The notes beneath the pieces were generated by a model, which searched no databases, was not told the origin of the DNA, and saw only the letters and a program-made list of their open reading frames with translations. Of a stretch of 64,000 bases of DNA, positions 33,696 through 42,474 are shown in pieces. Location: the NCBI RefSeq assembly GCF_012273515.2, contig NZ_CP050975.2, positions 1,364,001 through 1,428,000 on the forward strand, given 5' to 3'. Made by a program: the position numbers and the translations under genes. This stretch comes from Streptomyces sp. RPA4-2. GTDB taxonomy: Bacteria > Actinomycetota > Actinomycetes > Streptomycetales > Streptomycetaceae. Position 1 is the stretch's first letter. Each line of letters begins with the position of its first letter.

Positions 33696-34268
33696 TCAGA
33701 GTGCGGTGGGGAGCGTCTTCCAGAGGTACGGCCGGTCGGGGGCGGCCCTGAGGGCGCTCAGCACGACCGGATGAGGTTCAGCGTACAGGACTGAGTAGTC
33801 CAGCTCATTGGACTCCGGATCAGGCGTGAAGGCGAGCCGTTCGCCGTCCAGGGAGAACTGCGCGTCCACCCCCGGCTTGTTGCCGCGGGGGTCCTGCCGG
33901 TACCACGCCCCGTGGAACCGGACGGCCACCAGTCCGTGCACCTCGTCGAACTTCTGATAGCAGAACGCCGTCGGGATGTCCTCGGCACGCAGCAGCGCGG
34001 CCAGGGCATGGGCCTTCGCGTAGCAGATGCCGGTACGCCGCTCCAGGACGTCGGAGGCACGCCAGGTGACCCGCGGATCACCGGAGTCGTGCGAGTGCGG
34101 GATGGTGTCGCGCACGAATTCGAAGGCTGCCCGCGCATAGGCATACGAGTCGGCGACTCCCGTCGCGAGCCGGGCGGCCGTCTCCCGCACCAGCGGATGA
34201 CGGTGGTCGATCACCTCGTCGTCGGCCAAGTAGGCGGAGAGGTCGGGGTTTTCCTGGACGAGCTCCAT
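33696..34268 (-). CDS. Transglutaminase-like cysteine protease domain protein
   Basis: 190 residues. The catalytic triad can be read as Cys in RRTGICYAKAHALAALLR (~residue 96), His in EVHGLVAVRF and Asp in YRQDPRG. It has no signal peptide, so it is probably a cytoplasmic peptidase or peptide-modifying enzyme. ATG 34268 is chosen because a near-consensus -10 lies 8 nt upstream, so the mRNA would be leaderless. It is followed closely by the B3/4 gene. Confidence 0.88.
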   Translation of the reverse strand: MELVQENPDLSAYLADDEVIDHRHPLVRETAARLATGVADSYAYARAAFEFVRDTIPHSHDSGDPRVTWRASDVLERRTGICYAKAHALAALLRAEDIPTAFCYQKFDEVHGLVAVRFHGAWYRQDPRGNKPGVDAQFSLDGERLAFTPDPESNELDYSVLYAEPHPVVLSALRAAPDRPYLWKTLPTAL

Positions 34269-34276
34269 ACCCGCAG

Positions 34277-34327
34277 AGCATAGGAATACGGCCGACCATG
34301 AGTCAATGACTTTTCGGTCGACCGTAT
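34277..34327 (-). promoter_or_regulatory. Promoter with flanking inverted repeat, leaderless transcript
   Basis: On the minus strand, TTGACT (complement of 34301-34306) and TATGCT (complement of 34277-34282) are 18 bp apart. Only 8 nt separate the -10 from ATG 34268. Arms ATACGGCCGACC (34286-34297) and GGTCGACCGTAT (34316-34327), with one mismatch, straddle the -35. A regulator bound there would control access of RNA polymerase. Confidence 0.75.
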
Positions 34328-34364
34328 ATCTATGCAGCATCCGATGAGAGGGACGCGCGGCACC

Positions 34365-35438
34365 CTAGTGGTGGGCCATCTCCTCCTTGAGCGCGGCCAG
34401 GAACCCGTCGACGTCGTCCTCGGTCGTGTCGAAGGAGCACATCCAGCGGACGTCGCCCGCGGCCTCGTCCCAGAAGTAGAAGCGGTACCGCTTCTGCAGC
34501 CGCTCGCTCACGTCGTGCGGGAGGCGGGCGAAGACCGCGTTGGCCTGGACCGGGTGCAGGATCTCCACGCCGTGCACCGAGCGCACGCCCTCGGCCAGCC
34601 GCTGGGCCATCCCGTTGGAGTGGCGGGCGTTGCGCAGCCACAGGTCCTTGGCGAGCAGCGCCTCCAACTGCACGGAGACGAAACGCATCTTGGAGGCCAG
34701 CTGCATCGAGAGCTTGCGCAGGTGCTTCATGTGCCGGACGGCGTCCTGGTTGAGGACGACGACCGCCTCCCCGAACAGCGCGCCGTTCTTGGTCCCGCCC
34801 AGGCTCAGGATGTCGACGCCGACCGCGTTCGTGAACGTCCGCATCGGGACGTCCAGCGAGGCGGCCGCGTTGGCTATCCGGGACCCGTCCAGATGCACCT
34901 TCATGCCGTGCGCGTGGGCGTGGTCGCAGATGTCACGGATCTCGTCGGGGGTGTAGAGCGTGCCCAGTTCGGTGCTCTGGGTGATCGAGACGACCTGCGG
35001 CATGGCGCGGTGCTCGTCGTCCCAGCCGTACGCCTGCCGGTCGATCAGCTCGGGGGTGAGCTTGCCGTCGGGCGTGGGGACGGTGAGCAGTTTGAGGCCG
35101 CCCATGCGTTCGGGCGCGCCGCCCTCGTCGACGTTGATGTGCGCGCTCTCGGCGCAGATCACCGCGCCCCAGCGGTCGGTGACCGCCTGGAGCGCGACCA
35201 CGTTGGCGCCGGTGCCGTTGAAGACCGGGAAGGCCTCCGCGGTGGCACCGAAGTGGCTGCGGATGATCTTCTGGAGGTTCGCCGTGTAGTCGTCCTCGCC
35301 GTACGCGACCTGGTGTCCGCCGTTGGCCAGCGCCACCGCGGCGAGCACCTCGGGGTGGGCGCCCGCGTAGTTGTCGCTGGCGAAGCCGCGGACGGCCGGG
35401 TCGTGGTGACGCCGGGCGTCGGTCTTCGGAGGGTTCAC
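34365..35438 (-). CDS. Low-specificity threonine aldolase / beta-eliminating lyase, PLP-dependent
   Basis: 357 residues. FASDNYAGAHPEV at the start is the threonine aldolase signature. FNGTGANVVAL binds the PLP phosphate, VHLDGSRIANAA carries the PLP-stacking and Asp residues, and the Schiff-base Lys is in ILSLGGTKNGALFGE. It cleaves beta-hydroxy amino acids to glycine and an aldehyde. GTG 35438 is chosen because it overlaps the stop of the upstream SDR gene (GTGA). It is the third gene of a coupled operon. Confidence 0.92.
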   Translation of the reverse strand: MNPPKTDARRHHDPAVRGFASDNYAGAHPEVLAAVALANGGHQVAYGEDDYTANLQKIIRSHFGATAEAFPVFNGTGANVVALQAVTDRWGAVICAESAHINVDEGGAPERMGGLKLLTVPTPDGKLTPELIDRQAYGWDDEHRAMPQVVSITQSTELGTLYTPDEIRDICDHAHAHGMKVHLDGSRIANAAASLDVPMRTFTNAVGVDILSLGGTKNGALFGEAVVVLNQDAVRHMKHLRKLSMQLASKMRFVSVQLEALLAKDLWLRNARHSNGMAQRLAEGVRSVHGVEILHPVQANAVFARLPHDVSERLQKRYRFYFWDEAAGDVRWMCSFDTTEDDVDGFLAALKEEMAHH

Positions 35439-36220
35439 GGCTTCTCGGTCAGCCACAGACGTTTTCCGTTCACTTCACCGGCGGGCAGGTCCCAGACGCC
35501 CGCGATGGACTCCGCCAGCGCGTCGACGTCCGTGAAGCCCGCGAACTTCGCGTTCGGGCGCTCGGCGCGCATCGCGTCGTGCACCAGTGCCTTGACCACC
35601 AGGATCGCAGCCGCGGAGGTCGGACCCTCCTCGCCCCCCGCCTTGCGGAAGAAGTCGGCCATGGCCAGCGTCCACGCCTCGGCGGCGGCCTTGCCCGCGG
35701 CGTAGGCGGCGTTGCTCGCGGTCGGCTTGCTCGCGGCCGCGGCGCTGATCAGGACGTACCGCCCGCGGTCGCTGCGCTGCAGCGCCTCGTGGAACGCGAG
35801 GGAGGTGTGCTGCACGGTGCGGACGAGCAGCAGCTCGAGGAAGTCCCAGTCGTCCAGAATCGTCTTGGTGAAGGTCTCGCTGCCGCGCCAGCCGCCGACG
35901 AGGTGGACCAGACCGTCGACACGGCCGAAGTCCTTCTCGATGCGGGTGGCCCAGTCGCGTGTCGACTGCAGGTCGAGCAGATCGACCGTGTCCCCGACTA
36001 CCGTGGCGCCGCCGTGCCCGTAGCGGGCCGCGTCCACGGCCGTGGCGAGCCGCTCGGCGTCGTTGTCCGAGCCGACGACGGTCGCGCCCGCGTCGGCGAG
36101 CCGGGCCAGCGTCGCGCGCCCGGCGGGTCCACCCGCGCCGGCCACCGCGATCACTGCACCGCTGAGAGCTCCGTTCGCCATCTTCTTCGCCTCCTGAGCG
36201 TCCTCGGCGCGGGCGCTCAC
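35435..36220 (-). CDS. SDR family oxidoreductase
   Basis: 261 residues. The nucleotide-binding motif is variant, GAGGPAGRATLA in place of TGxxxGIG. LVHLVGGWRGS replaces NNAG. The catalytic Ser is in YVLISAAAASKPTASNAAYAAGKAAAEAW, with YxxxK as YAAGK. The core residues are present, so activity is plausible. The start GTG 36220 overlaps the DUF6421 stop codon (GTGA). It sits between DUF6421 and threonine aldolase in a coupled operon. Confidence 0.9.
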   Translation of the reverse strand: MSARAEDAQEAKKMANGALSGAVIAVAGAGGPAGRATLARLADAGATVVGSDNDAERLATAVDAARYGHGGATVVGDTVDLLDLQSTRDWATRIEKDFGRVDGLVHLVGGWRGSETFTKTILDDWDFLELLLVRTVQHTSLAFHEALQRSDRGRYVLISAAAASKPTASNAAYAAGKAAAEAWTLAMADFFRKAGGEEGPTSAAAILVVKALVHDAMRAERPNAKFAGFTDVDALAESIAGVWDLPAGEVNGKRLWLTEKP

Positions 36221-37614
36221 GCGGCGGCCCGCTCGGCGCCGGCCGCGGTGATGCCCTTGGTGGAGGCGATCACGTTCTTCAGCTTCTTGGAGAGCGCCTC
36301 ATAGAACATGCTCAGCGGAAACTCGTCCGGAAGCACGTCGTCCACGAGCTTACGCGGGGGCAGGCTCAGATCGAGGGCGTCCGGGCCCTTGGCCCAGCGC
36401 GATCCCGGGTGCGGCGCGAGGTAGGCCGCGACCAGCTCGTACGCCTTGAACCAGTGGACGAGCTTGGGACGGTCGATGCCGGCCCGGTAGAGGTCCTCGA
36501 TCTCGGCGCACAGCTGGTTGGTGACCTGCGGGGCGCGCTGCCAGTCGATGTGCAGCTTGTTGTCGGTCCAGCGGACGACGTCGTGCTTGTGCAGGTAGGC
36601 GAAGAGAAGCTGGCCACCGAGGCCGTCGTAGTTGCGGACGCGGTCGCCGGTGACCGGGAAGCGGAACATCCGGTCGAAGAGCACCGCGTACTGCACGTCA
36701 CGGCCGTGCTGGTGGCCCTCGGCCTCCAGCTTCACGGCCTCCTTGAAGGCGGTGAGGTCGCAGCGCAGCTCTTCGAGGCCGTACATCCAGAACGGCTGCC
36801 GCTGCTTGATCATGAAGGGGTCGAAGGGCAGGTCGCCATGGCTGTGGGTGCGGTCGTGGACCATGTCCCACAGCACGAAGGCCTGCTCGCAGCGCTCCTG
36901 GTCGTCCACCATCGCGGCGATGTCCTCGGGCAGCTGGAGGCCCAGGACGTCCACGGCGGCCTCCGTGACGGCGCGGAAGCGGGCGGCCTCGCGGTCGCAG
37001 AAGATGCCGCCCCAGCTGAAGCGCGCCGGTGCCTCGCGCACGGCGATGGTCTCCGGGAAGAGCACGGCCGAGTTGGTGTCGTAGCCGGCCGTGAAGTCCT
37101 CGAAGGTGATCCCGCAGAACAGCGGGTTGTCGTAGCGGGTGCGCTCCAGCTCGGCCAGCCAGTCCGGCCAGACCATCCGCAGCACGAGCGCCTCGAAGTT
37201 GCGGTCCGGGTTGCCGTTCTGCGTGTACATCGGGAAGACGACCAGGTGCTGGAGGCCGTCCGCACGGTTCGCGGCGGGCTGGAAGGCGAGCAGCGAGTCC
37301 AGGAAGTCGGGGACCTGGAAGCCCCCGTCGGCCCAGCCGCGCAGATCCCTCACGAGCGCCTCGTGGTAGGCCGCGTCGTGCGGCAGCAGCGGGGCGAGGC
37401 GCTCGATGGCGTCTATCGCCCGGCGTACGGCCAGATCGGCGTCGGCGGCGTCCGGGGCGCCCTCCGCCTCGAAGTCGATCGAGCCGTCCTTGGACTGCCA
37501 TGGACGGATCTCCTCCACGGCATCCTTGAGCACGGGCCAAGCCGGGTGCTCCACCACCCTGCCCACGGGAGGAACTTGCTCCTCCGTACCCACCTGCACA
37601 AGAATTTCCGTCAT
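36217..37614 (-). CDS. DUF6421 family protein
   Basis: 465 residues, soluble, without signal peptide or clear catalytic motif known to me. Conserved-looking blocks include LQHLVVFPMYTQNGNPDRNFEALVLRMVWPDW, GITFEDFTAGYDTNSAVLFPET, FVLWDMVHDRTHSHGDLPFDPFMIKQRQPFWMYGLEELRCDL and FAYLHKHDVVRWTDNKLHIDW. They are rich in His, Asp and aromatic residues, as for an enzyme. The HDRTHSHG segment could bind metal. It is the first gene of the operon with SDR and threonine aldolase; GGAGGATGAG precedes ATG 37614. The function is unknown. Confidence 0.85.
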   Translation of the reverse strand: MTEILVQVGTEEQVPPVGRVVEHPAWPVLKDAVEEIRPWQSKDGSIDFEAEGAPDAADADLAVRRAIDAIERLAPLLPHDAAYHEALVRDLRGWADGGFQVPDFLDSLLAFQPAANRADGLQHLVVFPMYTQNGNPDRNFEALVLRMVWPDWLAELERTRYDNPLFCGITFEDFTAGYDTNSAVLFPETIAVREAPARFSWGGIFCDREAARFRAVTEAAVDVLGLQLPEDIAAMVDDQERCEQAFVLWDMVHDRTHSHGDLPFDPFMIKQRQPFWMYGLEELRCDLTAFKEAVKLEAEGHQHGRDVQYAVLFDRMFRFPVTGDRVRNYDGLGGQLLFAYLHKHDVVRWTDNKLHIDWQRAPQVTNQLCAEIEDLYRAGIDRPKLVHWFKAYELVAAYLAPHPGSRWAKGPDALDLSLPPRKLVDDVLPDEFPLSMFYEALSKKLKNVIASTKGITAAGAERAAA

Positions 37615-38047
37615 GTCTCATCCTCCACGGGACAACCTCGCGTATGCACACCGTATGTAAATGAGGTTCCTTCTCGCAAGGGGAGACTCGATAGATTATC
37701 CTGCGCTACCCCCACCTTCACCGCTCTTTTTCCTGTCGTACACCGCGTGGGCGACCACTTCCACCAAGCGGTATCGAGCGTTCCGGGCGTCCCCGGAGAG
37801 GCCGCGAGGGCGGGCGGGACCGTCGTGCGGGCCGGGGCACCGGGTGCGTCAATCCGCACAGGACTCGCCCACCCCCGGGTGATCCGGACCGGCCGGGCAG
37901 GGCGTCCCCCGCCCGGCCGGGACACGCCCTGCCTGGCGTACGAGCGGGTACATCGCGGGGCCGGGCCATTAGGCTGCGGCCTTGCCGCGTGGACGCCGCC
38001 GGGACCACGCGCGCGCAGAGCCGCCGTCGACGGAAGCGAGTCGCGTC
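37615..38047. other. Intergenic region between divergent DUF6421 operon and GDPD gene
   Basis: No gene is supported over ~430 bp. The 100 bp next to 37614 are less GC-rich (ATGTAAATGAGG, AGATTATCC) and should contain the minus-strand promoter of the DUF6421 operon. The rest is GC-rich with no clear signal. Confidence 0.4.
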
Positions 38048-38731
38048 TTGAACTTCCTCACCATCGGTCATCGCGGAGTGATGGGTGTCGAGCCCGAGAA
38101 CACCCTTCGTTCCTTCATCGCCGCCCAGAACGCGGGCCTCGACCTGATCGAACTCGATCTGCATCTGAGCAAGGACGGCGCACTCGTCGTCATGCACGAC
38201 GCGGACGTGGACCGTACGACCGACGGTTCGGGACCGATCTCCGAGATGACGCTCGCGGAGCTGCGGGCGCTGGACGCCGGGTGCGGTGAGCGCGTACCCG
38301 TCTTCGAAGAGGTCCTGGACGCCGTCAGGGCGCCGTTGCAGGCCGAGATCAAGGACACGGCCGCGGCACGGGCGCTGGCCGACGTGATGCACCGGCGCGA
38401 CCTCGTGGGGCGCGTCGAGGTGTCGTCGTTCCACGACGAGGCGATCGCCGAGGTCACCCGGCTCGTGCCGGGCGTCCGCACCGCGCTCATCGCGAGCCGC
38501 TACGGCGTCGACGTCGTGGACCGTGCCGTGGAGGCCGGTGCCGCGACCGTCTGTCTGAACATCCGCCGGCTGACCCTGGAGGTCGTCGAGCACGCCCGCA
38601 CGTCCGGTCTGAGGATCATCGGGTGGGTGGTGAACACCCAGGACCAGCTGCGGCTGGTGCGCGCGCTGGAGCTGGACGGCGCGACCACCGACTACCCGGA
38701 GATCAAACGCACCGGCCGTTTCACGGCGTGA
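38048..38731 (+). CDS. Glycerophosphodiester phosphodiesterase
   Basis: 227 residues of the GDPD TIM barrel. IGHRGVMGVEPENTLRSF gives the catalytic HRG and metal Glu, LIELDLHLSKDGALVVMHDADVDRTTDGSG gives metal and catalytic E-x-D and H-D, and PLQAEIKD and WVVNTQDQL complete the fold. It hydrolyses glycerophosphodiesters to glycerol-3-phosphate and alcohol. No signal peptide is seen, so it is probably cytoplasmic. The start is TTG 38048, with only a weak purine run upstream. The alternatives are also TTG. Confidence 0.92.
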   Translation: MNFLTIGHRGVMGVEPENTLRSFIAAQNAGLDLIELDLHLSKDGALVVMHDADVDRTTDGSGPISEMTLAELRALDAGCGERVPVFEEVLDAVRAPLQAEIKDTAAARALADVMHRRDLVGRVEVSSFHDEAIAEVTRLVPGVRTALIASRYGVDVVDRAVEAGAATVCLNIRRLTLEVVEHARTSGLRIIGWVVNTQDQLRLVRALELDGATTDYPEIKRTGRFTA

Positions 38732-38791
38732 CGCCCGCGCCGGCGCCCGGACGAGCGCCCGCGACGCGAGCGCCCACGGCCTCGTCGGACG

Positions 38792-39334
38792 TCAGGCCAG
38801 CGGCTTGACCAGCAGCTCGAACCGAAGGTCGTCGCGCTGCGGGACACCGAAGCGCTCGTCGCCGTACGGGAACGGGGTCATCCGTCCCGTACGGCGGTAG
38901 CCGCGCCGCTCGTACCAGGCGATGAGGTCGTCACGTACGGAGATCACGGTCATGTGCATCTCCACGACCCCCCAGGTCTCGCGCGCGTACCGCTCCGCCT
39001 CGGTGAGGATCACCTTGCCGAGGCCGCCGCCCTGGAGTGTCGGGCTGACCGCGAACATGCCGAAGTAGGCGTGGTCGCCACGGTGCTCCAACTGGCAGCA
39101 GGCGACGACGGAGCCGTCCCTCTCGACGGTCAGCAGCCGGCTGTCGGTCGCCTTGATGACGGCGAGCACACCCTCCGGGTCGGTCCGCCGTCCCTCGAGG
39201 ATGTCCGCCTCCGTGGTCCAGCCGGCCCGGCTGGAGTCACCGCGGTACGCGGACTCGATCAGCGCGACGAGGACGTCCACGTCCGTGTCGACGGCGTCGC
39301 GGAAGGTCAGTCCGTGGGAGGCGGCGGTGTTCAT
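38792..39334 (-). CDS. GNAT family N-acetyltransferase
   Basis: 180 residues. The fold opens TFRDAVDTDVDVLVALIESAY. The acetyl-CoA loop is YFGMFAVSPTLQGGGLGKVILTEAERYAR (Q-G-G-G-L-G, ~110-130), and the C-terminal part has LIAWYERRGYRRTGRM. The acceptor substrate is unknown. ATG 39334 is chosen. Its promoter region abuts the 199-bp MITE at 39452. Confidence 0.9.
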   Translation of the reverse strand: MNTAASHGLTFRDAVDTDVDVLVALIESAYRGDSSRAGWTTEADILEGRRTDPEGVLAVIKATDSRLLTVERDGSVVACCQLEHRGDHAYFGMFAVSPTLQGGGLGKVILTEAERYARETWGVVEMHMTVISVRDDLIAWYERRGYRRTGRMTPFPYGDERFGVPQRDDLRFELLVKPLA

Positions 39335-39451
39335 GGAGCGATTCCCCAAATCTCTGGATCTCTGGTATCTCTGGCGCGGCTCGGGCACGGCCGAGCGTAA
39401 CGCCCCGGCCAGGGGCCGTGCGGTGATCCACCGGGGATCGCCCGAGAGCCC

Positions 39452-39650
39452 CTAAGGGCTGTCCCGTAATCCCCGGCGGGCGCACGACGACAGCTACGGC
39501 ACTCCCCCGAGCTCTTCGAGCAGGGGGGACCCCCACGCCGCGTTGTCGGATCGCCCGAATACACCCAGCATGAGGACGACCCTCCGCCTTGCGATGCACC
39601 GCATCTGACGCCGCGCGCTGATCCACCGGGGATTACGGGACAGCCCTTAG
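39452..39650. mobile_element. MITE-like element, 199 bp, with perfect 25-bp terminal inverted repeats
   Basis: The left end begins CTAAGGGCTGTCCCGTAATC and the right end is its exact complement over 25 bp (39626-39650). The interior has no gene. The outermost CTAA/TTAG contains a TA dinucleotide at each end that could be the target duplication. Elements with AGGGCTGTCCCGTAAT ends are widespread in Streptomyces and would be moved by a transposase elsewhere. It lies between a GNAT gene and a VOC gene, 11 bp from the VOC start. Confidence 0.85.
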
Positions 39651-39661
39651 GCTCCGGGGGC

Positions 39662-40054
39662 ATGGTGCATGTACTGAGCAGCCGGACCCTTCTGCGCCCC
39701 ACCGACCCGGAGCGCTCCCGCGCGTTCTACGGCGGGCAACTGGGCCTCGCCGTCCACCGGGAGTTCGGTACGGGGCCCGAGCGTGGCACGGTCTACTTCC
39801 TCGGCGGCGGTTTCCTGGAGGTCTCCGGCCGTTCCGAGGTGCCGCCCTCCCCCGCCCTCAGGCTGTGGCTCCAGGTGGCCGACGCGGCCGCGGCGCACGA
39901 GGAACTGGCCGCCGCCGGCGTCGAGGTGCCGCGTCCGCCGGTGAAGGAGCCCTGGGGGCTGATCGAGATGTGGATCGCGGATCCGGACGGCACCGAGATC
40001 GTGCTGGTGGAGATCCCGGCGGATCATCCGCTGCGCTACCGGCCCGGTGTCTGA
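39662..40054 (+). CDS. VOC (glyoxalase/bleomycin-resistance) family protein
   Basis: 130 residues. Two beta-alpha-beta-beta-beta units are seen: LRPTDPERSRAFYGGQLGLAVHREFGT... and LWLQVADAAAAHEELAAAGVEVPRPP... ending MWIADPDGTEIVLVEIP. The last Glu is a typical metal ligand. The substrate is unknown. ATG 39662 lies only 11 bp inside the right end of a MITE, so the element probably supplies or displaces its promoter and ribosome site. Confidence 0.9.
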   Translation: MVHVLSSRTLLRPTDPERSRAFYGGQLGLAVHREFGTGPERGTVYFLGGGFLEVSGRSEVPPSPALRLWLQVADAAAAHEELAAAGVEVPRPPVKEPWGLIEMWIADPDGTEIVLVEIPADHPLRYRPGV

Positions 40055-40202
40055 GCGCACCGGGCGGCCGGAGAGTGGATCGGATCATCGGTGTCGCCGC
40101 CGCCCGGCCGAGGAGCGGCGCGGCGACGGACCCCGCACCCGCCGAACACGGACGCCGGCCCCGAGGCGCCGGGCGAGGTCTCCGGGCGCGGCCCGGCCCC
40201 GC

Positions 40203-40766
40203 TCAGCCGCGCGGGACCCCCAGACGACCCTCCAGCTGACCGAGCAACTCCCCAAGAAGCGAAGCGAGTTCACGCTGGCGGGCGGGGTCGATACCGGACA
40301 GGGCCGTCGTCTCGTAGGCGAGCTGCTGGGGCAGGATGCCGTCGACGAGCTCGCGTCCCGCGTCGGTGAGCCGGACGTGCGCGACCCGGCGGTCACGGGT
40401 GTCGCCGCGGCGTTCGACCAGGCCGCGCTCGGTCAGCTGCTTGAGCCGCTTGGTGACGGCCGCGCCGGAGGAGAACGTCTCGCGGGCGATCTCGCTGGGG
40501 GTCAGTTCGTGCCCGGTACGGCGCAGCGTCCCGAGGACGTCGAACTCGGGACGGGTCAGCCCGGCGCGGCGCAGCGGGGCGTCCTCGGCCTGCTGGAGGA
40601 GTGCGGCCGAGCGGTTGATCCGGCCGATGATCTCCATCGGGCCGGTGTCGATGCCGGGATGCACGGCCCGCCACTGCTGCACGACCGCGGCCATCGTGTC
40701 GCCGGGCACCGCCGCCCGTCCGGCGCCGGTGTCCCCGCCCGCCGCCCGCCCGTTCGCTGCCGTCAT
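40203..40766 (-). CDS. MarR family transcriptional regulator
   Basis: 187 residues. The winged helix shows LRRAGLTRPEFDVLGTLRRTGHELTPSEIARETFSSGAAVTKRLKQLTERGLVERR, with the wing DTRDRRVAHVRLTDAG. Its ATG overlaps the FUSC stop codon (ATGA), so it is the second gene of a FUSC-MarR operon. A TTTTAC/GTAAAA palindrome in front of FUSC is its probable autoregulatory operator. The ligand is perhaps an aromatic acid, given the exporter. Confidence 0.93.
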   Translation of the reverse strand: MTAANGRAAGGDTGAGRAAVPGDTMAAVVQQWRAVHPGIDTGPMEIIGRINRSAALLQQAEDAPLRRAGLTRPEFDVLGTLRRTGHELTPSEIARETFSSGAAVTKRLKQLTERGLVERRGDTRDRRVAHVRLTDAGRELVDGILPQQLAYETTALSGIDPARQRELASLLGELLGQLEGRLGVPRG

Positions 40767-42440
40767 GCCTGTGCGCCCTCCACGGAGTGCAGTCCCTGCC
40801 GTCGTACCGTCGCCGCGAGCGTACGGTGTCCGGACCGTTCCACCCGCATCACCCGCTCCTCCGGCAGGGCGCGTTGCCACCATTCGCCGGCCGCGGCGTC
40901 GGCGGTCGCACGCAGCTCGACGACGGCGCCGGCCAGGTCGCGGCGGGCGGACTCCAGGGCGCCGGGCGCGGGACGCTCGGAGTCGAGGAGCCGCACGGCG
41001 CGCTCGTCGGCGCGCTCGACCGCGTCGAGGGCGTCCTCGACGCGGTGACCGGCCCGCCGGTTGGTGACGGCGACCGCCGCGGCGAAGCCGACCAGCGCGC
41101 CCACCAGGGTGTCCACGACCCGGTCGGTCATCAGCTCGCCGGCCCGCTGGAGGTGGGCGAACTCGGTGATGAGCAGGGCCATGGGGGTGACACAGACGCT
41201 GCCGAGCCAGTAGTTGCGCCCGATCAGGGCCTCGGCCCCGAAGTTGAGGGCGAGACAGCACAGCACGAGGGCCGCCTGACCGAGATGGGCGAGCGGGACG
41301 AGGGCCGCGAAGACGAGTACGCCGACGAGGTTGCCGACCACGCGCTGCACACCCCGGCTCCAGGTCAGGGTGACATTGGTCTGGTAGAGCGAGGCGGCGG
41401 TGACGAGGGCCCAGTAGGGGCGGCCGACACCGAGGGCGAGCGAGGCACAGCCGGCCAGCGAGCAGCCGAGCGCGACGCGCAGCGCGATCGGGGCCAGTGG
41501 GCCGAGCCGTCGCAGCAACGACCGCTCCCCCAGGGCGAGTTCGGCCTCCACGCCCAGGAGTTCACCGGCGGCCTCCCCGAGGTCGTCCGGGTGCGGTACG
41601 GGGCCGGTGCCGCGCAGGTCGCGAGCCCAGCCGCGCAGCCGCTCGGGCTCCGTGTCCGCGGGCGCGGCGATCGCCACCTCGGCCCGTACGACGAGCCGTT
41701 CGAGGGCACGCCGGGGCGCGGAGCGGGCGCCGGTGGACAGCAGCGACTGCCAGGCCCCGTGCACGGCGGCGGCCGCGGCCGCACGGGAACGGGCGGATCC
41801 GGCACCGTCGCCCCGCGTCTCGGCGTACGCCGCAGCGGCGTTGAGCGCGTGCGCGGTGGCCCTGCGCTCCGGTCCGTGCGGGCGGAGGAGTCCCGGGGCC
41901 ATGCCGACGGCCCAGGCCCAGACGCCCGCGGCGGCACCCAGCGCGAGATGACCGGGGACCTCGCCGAGCGTCTGCGGCACGAAGAGGGACGCCGAGCTGA
42001 TGAAGGAGAGGACCACATGGCCGGGCGGCCCGACCCGAGTGGCGTCGCACAGCACCTTCTGCACGGCGGCGAGCAGGGCGCCGACCGTGACCAGCAGGAC
42101 GGGGCTCGTGGTGAGGGAGGCGGCGGTCAGGGCCACGGCGAGTCCGGCGAGCATGCCGAGCACCACCCCGGCGAGGGTACGGGCCCGGGCGGCGTACGGG
42201 CGGTTGTGGGCGTAGAGCGCGCAGAGCGACCCGGCCATGGTGTACATCGCCAGGTCCAGCCGGCCGAGCGCCAGGAGGGCCAGGTTCGGCGGCGCCACCG
42301 AGACGACCACGCTCAGGGCGGGCTTGAACCAGATGTCGGAGGTAAGCCGAGGCGGAGCACCCCGGCCAGCGGGAGGCGCCGCGCGCCTGGAGGGGGACCG
42401 GGGCGGCGCGCCCGGGGGGTGTGGGGGTCGCGGTGCTCAT
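40763..42440 (-). CDS. FUSC family (aromatic acid exporter-like) membrane protein, apparent frameshift near N-terminus
   Basis: The main frame (about 515 residues from GTG 42310) has two clusters of hydrophobic helices with a soluble middle and tail: SVVVSVAPPNLALLALGRLDLAMYTMAGS, VGRPYWALVTAASLYQTNVTLTWSRGVQRVVGNLVG (the FUSC signature) and YWLGSVCVTPMALLITEF. The coherent sequence extends upstream as TSDIWFKPAL before a TGA at 42437-42439 closes this frame. ATG 42440, placed right behind the promoter and operator, is in a different frame (MSTATPTPPG). A one-base indel in the C-rich N-terminal coding region would join them. It is cotranscribed with marR. The truncated GTG form would lack part of helix 1. 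Confidence 0.8.
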
Positions 42441-42460
42441 ACGGTGAAGAATAGCAGATA

Positions 42461-42474
42461 TTTTACGAGTAAAA
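42461..42474. promoter_or_regulatory. Palindromic operator in the FUSC-MarR promoter
   Basis: TTTTAC-GA-GTAAAA, strikingly AT-rich against its surroundings, lies 21 bp upstream of ATG 42440. On the minus strand a TATTCT -10 follows about 7 nt before the ATG, which suggests a leaderless mRNA with the operator over the spacer. Confidence 0.65.
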
